A stretch of 64,000 nt of DNA from JAJRAN01 sp963827135 (GTDB taxonomy: Archaea; Thermoplasmatota; Thermoplasmata; Methanomassiliicoccales; UBA472), in contig CAWGZX010000005.1 in assembly GCA_963827135.1 (NCBI GenBank), forward strand, positions 496,001 to 560,000, read 5' to 3'. The notes beneath the pieces are model-generated. The model was given only the letters and a program-made list of their open reading frames with translations. It was not told the origin of the DNA and made no database searches. The number at the start of each line of letters is the position of its first letter. The stretch's first letter is position 1. Both the position numbers and the translations under genes were made by a program. Shown here in pieces: positions 61,434 through 64,000 of the stretch.

Positions 61434-62256
61434 ATTTCTTCTTGGAGGGGTCATCCTCCGTTGTCGCCTTCTTCTGGATCTGCTTCAGCGTGTCCTCGAT
61501 GAGGGTAGCCTCCTCCAGGAGGGGCTTGAGGTCCAGCTCGACGTGCAGCAGCATCCTGTCAATGACCGTCATGATCGCGGCCGCGGCCCTGGCATCCGGG
61601 TATTCGGCATGAGCTTCGGAGAGCAGGGTAATGACGTCGAAGTCCCGCGCCACGCCCTCGTTCAGCAGTACGCCGGCCAGGCCAGCGATGACGCCGTTCT
61701 CGAAGGTCTTGACATCGATCTGCTTCAGCGTCTGTCTGGCGACGGGCGTCGAGCCCACTCCCAGGACGTTTATGCCTTCCCCAGACGGTTTGCTTTTAGG
61801 ACTGGAGACGACGTGCTCGACCAGATCCTTGTCGTTGCCTACGGATTGAGAATATGCTTCTATCCGCTCCGTGTCCTCCTTGCTCAGAAGGCCCTCGGGC
61901 GATATGACCATCTTGCATTTGTGGTCCTCCACCCAGTCCATCATGGTGATGGCCAATGCCTTCAGTATGTCCTGGGGAGGCTGGAACTCGGAAACGAAGA
62001 CCACGACCTTCTCCTGGCCCTTCGTCCCCAGGGAACCTCCGTAAACCCGGACCGGGCTCAGAGGCACGCCATCGCGGACCAAGGATATGGAAGGGAAGTA
62101 GATGGAGTCGACCACTGCGATCTGCTCCAGGTTCAGGAAGCTGACCAGGTAGTTGGCGACGATGGAGCCTACGAGCCCGACCGAAGGGAAGCCATCGATG
62201 ACGTAGGCTCCCTTGATGTTCTTCTCCTTGATGTCGATGATGTCGATGTCGTTCAT
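61414..62256 (-). CDS. PAC2-family (proteasome assembly chaperone-like) protein
   Basis: 280 residues. PAC2/COG2047 features: 'GAYVIDGFPSVGLVGSIVANYLVSFLNLEQIA', 'RDGVPLSPVRVYGG', 'NGVIAGLAGVLLNEGV' and 'LLSEAHAEYPDARAAAAIM'. The C-terminus is a charged coiled-coil-like helix. Eukaryotic PAC2 assists 20S proteasome assembly; the archaeal role is not certain. It starts at ATG 62256 and is divergent from the ribD-like gene. Confidence 0.88.
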   Translation of the reverse strand: MNDIDIIDIKEKNIKGAYVIDGFPSVGLVGSIVANYLVSFLNLEQIAVVDSIYFPSISLVRDGVPLSPVRVYGGSLGTKGQEKVVVFVSEFQPPQDILKALAITMMDWVEDHKCKMVISPEGLLSKEDTERIEAYSQSVGNDKDLVEHVVSSPKSKPSGEGINVLGVGSTPVARQTLKQIDVKTFENGVIAGLAGVLLNEGVARDFDVITLLSEAHAEYPDARAAAAIMTVIDRMLLHVELDLKPLLEEATLIEDTLKQIQKKATTEDDPSKKKSSYMYG

Positions 62257-62353
62257 CGACCAGCTAATTCACCTTTCCTGTACTTAGGGTATGCGGGGGC
62301 GTTGCCCGCTTCTGAAAAGGTTTATCTCTAGCCCCTTCCTTGATTGCGTGCAA

Positions 62354-62998
62354 ATGAGACCGCACGTCATCGTCAACTGCGCCATGACCGCGGACGGGAA
62401 GATCGCTGGTAGGTCGAGAAGGCAAATCCGCATCTCCTCGTCTGAGGACATGGAGCGCGTCAAGAGCCTGAGAGAGGAATGCGAGGCGATATTGGTCGGG
62501 GTCAACACCATCCTGGCCGATGACCCGCATCTCACTGTGAAGGGGATGAGCCAGGAGGACGGCCCACTTCGGATCGTTCTCGACTCCAAGGGCCGCACCC
62601 CCGCAGAAGCCAAGGTATTGGATGGCCGGGCGGGCACACTGATCGCCACATCCACTTCCTGCACTAGGACATGGGCAGGGGCGGAGGTCGTGCGAATCGG
62701 GGAGGACCTGATCGATCTGCATGAGCTCATGAAGGAGCTCGAAGCTAGGAATGTCCAGAGGCTGATGGTCGAGGGTGGGGGCGAGACCATCTGGTCGTTC
62801 TTCAAGGCTGGACTGGTGGATGAATACCGCGTATTCGTCGGCTCGAAGGTGCTGGGAGGCAGGACGGCCCCATCCCCGGTGGACGGGGAGGGGTTCGATG
62901 ACGACCAGGGTGTCAGGTTGCATCTCAAGGGCACTGAAATCCTCGGTGACGGCGTCCTCCTCTGTTATGAGGTCATCAGAGATGTCCCTCCAGCCTAG
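62354..62998 (+). CDS. 2,5-diamino-6-ribosylamino-4(3H)-pyrimidinone 5'-phosphate reductase (riboflavin pathway)
   Basis: 214 residues of the RibD C-terminal/dihydrofolate-reductase fold: 'PHVIVNCAMTADGKIAG', 'EAILVGVNTILADDPHLTV', 'PLRIVLDSKGRTP', 'LMVEGGGETIWSFFKAGLVDEYRVFV'. Archaeal enzymes (ArfC/RIB7 type) reduce the ribosylamino side chain in riboflavin and F420 precursor synthesis using NAD(P)H. I chose ATG 62354; the longer frame from 62291 overlaps the promoter. It overlaps the downstream Mut7-C gene by 17 bases. Confidence 0.92.
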   Translation: MRPHVIVNCAMTADGKIAGRSRRQIRISSSEDMERVKSLREECEAILVGVNTILADDPHLTVKGMSQEDGPLRIVLDSKGRTPAEAKVLDGRAGTLIATSTSCTRTWAGAEVVRIGEDLIDLHELMKELEARNVQRLMVEGGGETIWSFFKAGLVDEYRVFVGSKVLGGRTAPSPVDGEGFDDDQGVRLHLKGTEILGDGVLLCYEVIRDVPPA

Positions 62999-63443
62999 GT
63001 TCGCCGCGGACGAGATGCTCGGATCATTGGCGCGCTGGCTTAGGATCATGGGCTATGATACCAACTATGAGAAGGACCGTGGCGATGACGAGATACTCCG
63101 ATCCGCCCAGGAGCAGGGTCGGGTGCTTCTGACCAGGGACGAGGAGCTGGCGAAACGCGCGGCTCCCCTGTCGCTATACATCCTCAGCGACGACATAGAC
63201 GCCCAGCTGCGCCAGGTCGTCGATGCCTACCAGCTTGCCGCGGACGAGGCCATGGTCCGCTGTACCGTGTGCAACGGGGAACTTGACCTGACCCCCAAGG
63301 AAGAACTCCTGGGCGTGGTCCCAACAGGCGCCTTGGAGAACCATCAGGAGTTCTTCAAGTGCAGAAGCTGCGGCAAGGTCTATTGGAAAGGCTCCCATTG
63401 GAACAACATCCGCAAGCGATTGAGCAACTTGCATACTAGTTAG
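62982..63443 (+). CDS. Mut7-C RNase domain protein with zinc ribbon
   Basis: 153 residues from ATG 62982. The PIN-like Mut7-C domain is 'FAADEMLGSLARWLRIMGYDTNY...GRVLLTRDEELAKRA', with the Asp of 'AADEM' and 'TRDEEL' as metal ligands. A zinc ribbon follows: 'CTVCNGEL' and 'CRSCGKVYWKGSHW'. COG1656 family, predicted RNase. The start lies inside the reductase gene, implying coupled translation. Confidence 0.9.
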   Translation: MSLQPRFAADEMLGSLARWLRIMGYDTNYEKDRGDDEILRSAQEQGRVLLTRDEELAKRAAPLSLYILSDDIDAQLRQVVDAYQLAADEAMVRCTVCNGELDLTPKEELLGVVPTGALENHQEFFKCRSCGKVYWKGSHWNNIRKRLSNLHTS

Positions 63444-63445
63444 GA

Positions 63446-64000
63446 TCAAAGGCGATAGAAGTCCTCGCTCACTATCTTGCCCGTTCCGGCGTTGATTATC
63501 ATCACGCCGTGGATCCCTTCCACGCACCATATTGGCAGATAGAAGATGCCTTTGCTTTCGAGGTGCACGTCGTCCGCCCTGGGGGCGACCTTCTTCTTCT
63601 CGGTTATGGTGACGTGGCCCTCGTCGCGCACTACCTCGCGCTCGACGCTGTGCATCCTCATAACCTCCTTCTTGGCCAGGTCGATGGCCGTCTGCTCGTC
63701 GAAGGTCGGCTTGGCTTTCCGGTGGTCCTGCTCCAATGAGTAGACGACCTCCATCAGCTCATTCCAGGGCTCCACCCGCTTGGTAAGGGCGTTGACGCCC
63801 AGGCGCCCCTTCTCCTCGCCAACGATATCGATCCCAGAGTAGATGGGGCATGAGAAGTCGAACACATAGTAAGGTACGAGCTCCAGCTTCTGGCGGAAGC
63901 CCCCGACCGTGCGCATCCCGATCTCCTTCACGTCCCTGGAGTCGATGGTGGGGCGGATGATCCTCTCCCCCACCTCCGCTCCCTCCAGCTTGCGCATGTC
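63446..64000 (-). CDS. Hypothetical protein at window edge (possibly incomplete at N-terminus)
   Basis: An open frame of at least 183 codons from an ATG at 63997; the frame stays open to the window edge, so the true start may lie outside. It contains 'LVPYYVFDFSCPIYSGIDIVGEEKGRLGVNALTKRVEPW' and ends 'IFYLPIWCVEGIHGVMIINAGTGKIVSEDFYRL', where the final 'NAGTGKIVSED' resembles PepSY-type repeats. I do not recognise the family. It converges on the Mut7-C gene with a 2-base gap. Confidence 0.75.
   Translation of the reverse strand, partial: DMRKLEGAEVGERIIRPTIDSRDVKEIGMRTVGGFRQKLELVPYYVFDFSCPIYSGIDIVGEEKGRLGVNALTKRVEPWNELMEVVYSLEQDHRKAKPTFDEQTAIDLAKKEVMRMHSVEREVVRDEGHVTITEKKKVAPRADDVHLESKGIFYLPIWCVEGIHGVMIINAGTGKIVSEDFYRL

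Overview
The window is 64 kb of a GC-rich archaeal chromosome. Archaeal markers are RpoH/RpoB/RpoA'/RpoA'', TBP, Orc1/Cdc6, primase large subunit, SecE-Spt5, the L11-L1-L10-L12 stalk operon, aEF-1beta, AglB-type oligosaccharyltransferase, archaeal NusA and a BHB-intron tRNA. One unsplit rpoB, FtsZ-based division and this gene content best fit the Thermoplasmata side of Euryarchaeota, perhaps a Methanomassiliicoccales-like or related lineage. HypB and a DUF1638 protein are compatible with hydrogen or methyl metabolism but do not prove it. The placement is inference; no rRNA gene is present.

Layout. 1-6153 (minus): the N-terminal 2051 residues of a giant secreted beta-helix protein, cut by the window edge. 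6464-9488: hypB, purD, a translin-family gene and thioredoxin. 9584-16833 (minus): a 2163-residue AglB with a very long extracellular extension, overlapping a small CARDB-like membrane protein. 16926-18779: pyrF and a radical-SAM gene. 18776-27583 (minus): rpoH-rpoB-rpoA1-rpoA2-rpl30e-nusA, preceded by a tRNA-Lys(UUU) gene interrupted by two non-canonical introns. 28114-34346: zinc-ribbon/aEF-1beta, COG1031 radical SAM, priL, a CDP-alcohol phosphatidyltransferase, a Fap7-like kinase, truA and trmJ.

34343-45784 is a division, transcription and translation block: a tandem ribbon-helix-helix regulator (CdrS-like) with ftsZ behind a perfect palindrome, an Imm5-like pseudogene, an MFS transporter, tbp-tatD, acylphosphatase, two tandem ftsZ paralogues with long identical DNA tracts, then secE, an Spt5 with an unusual N-terminal beta-sandwich, and rpl11-rpl1-rpl10-rpl12. 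45785-54313 holds small unknown genes, NIF3, orc1/cdc6, gcvT, an M20 peptidase, asnS, a GNAT, a RAM-domain protein, UPF0147 and tRNA-Gly(CCC).

54314-56771 looks like a small tRNA-flanked island carrying one AT-richer secreted metzincin. 56804-64000 holds a thioesterase, a DUF1638 protein, a Kef-type antiporter, rtcA broken by two compensating frameshifts, a PAC2 protein, a riboflavin-pathway reductase, a Mut7-C RNase and an unknown gene at the edge.

The most notable items are the two-intron tRNA-Lys, the Spt5 and AglB fusions, the three FtsZ paralogues with palindromic promoter sites, the tRNA-bounded protease gene, and three convergent gene pairs that share one CTAG for both stop codons. 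TAG is an ordinary stop codon here.
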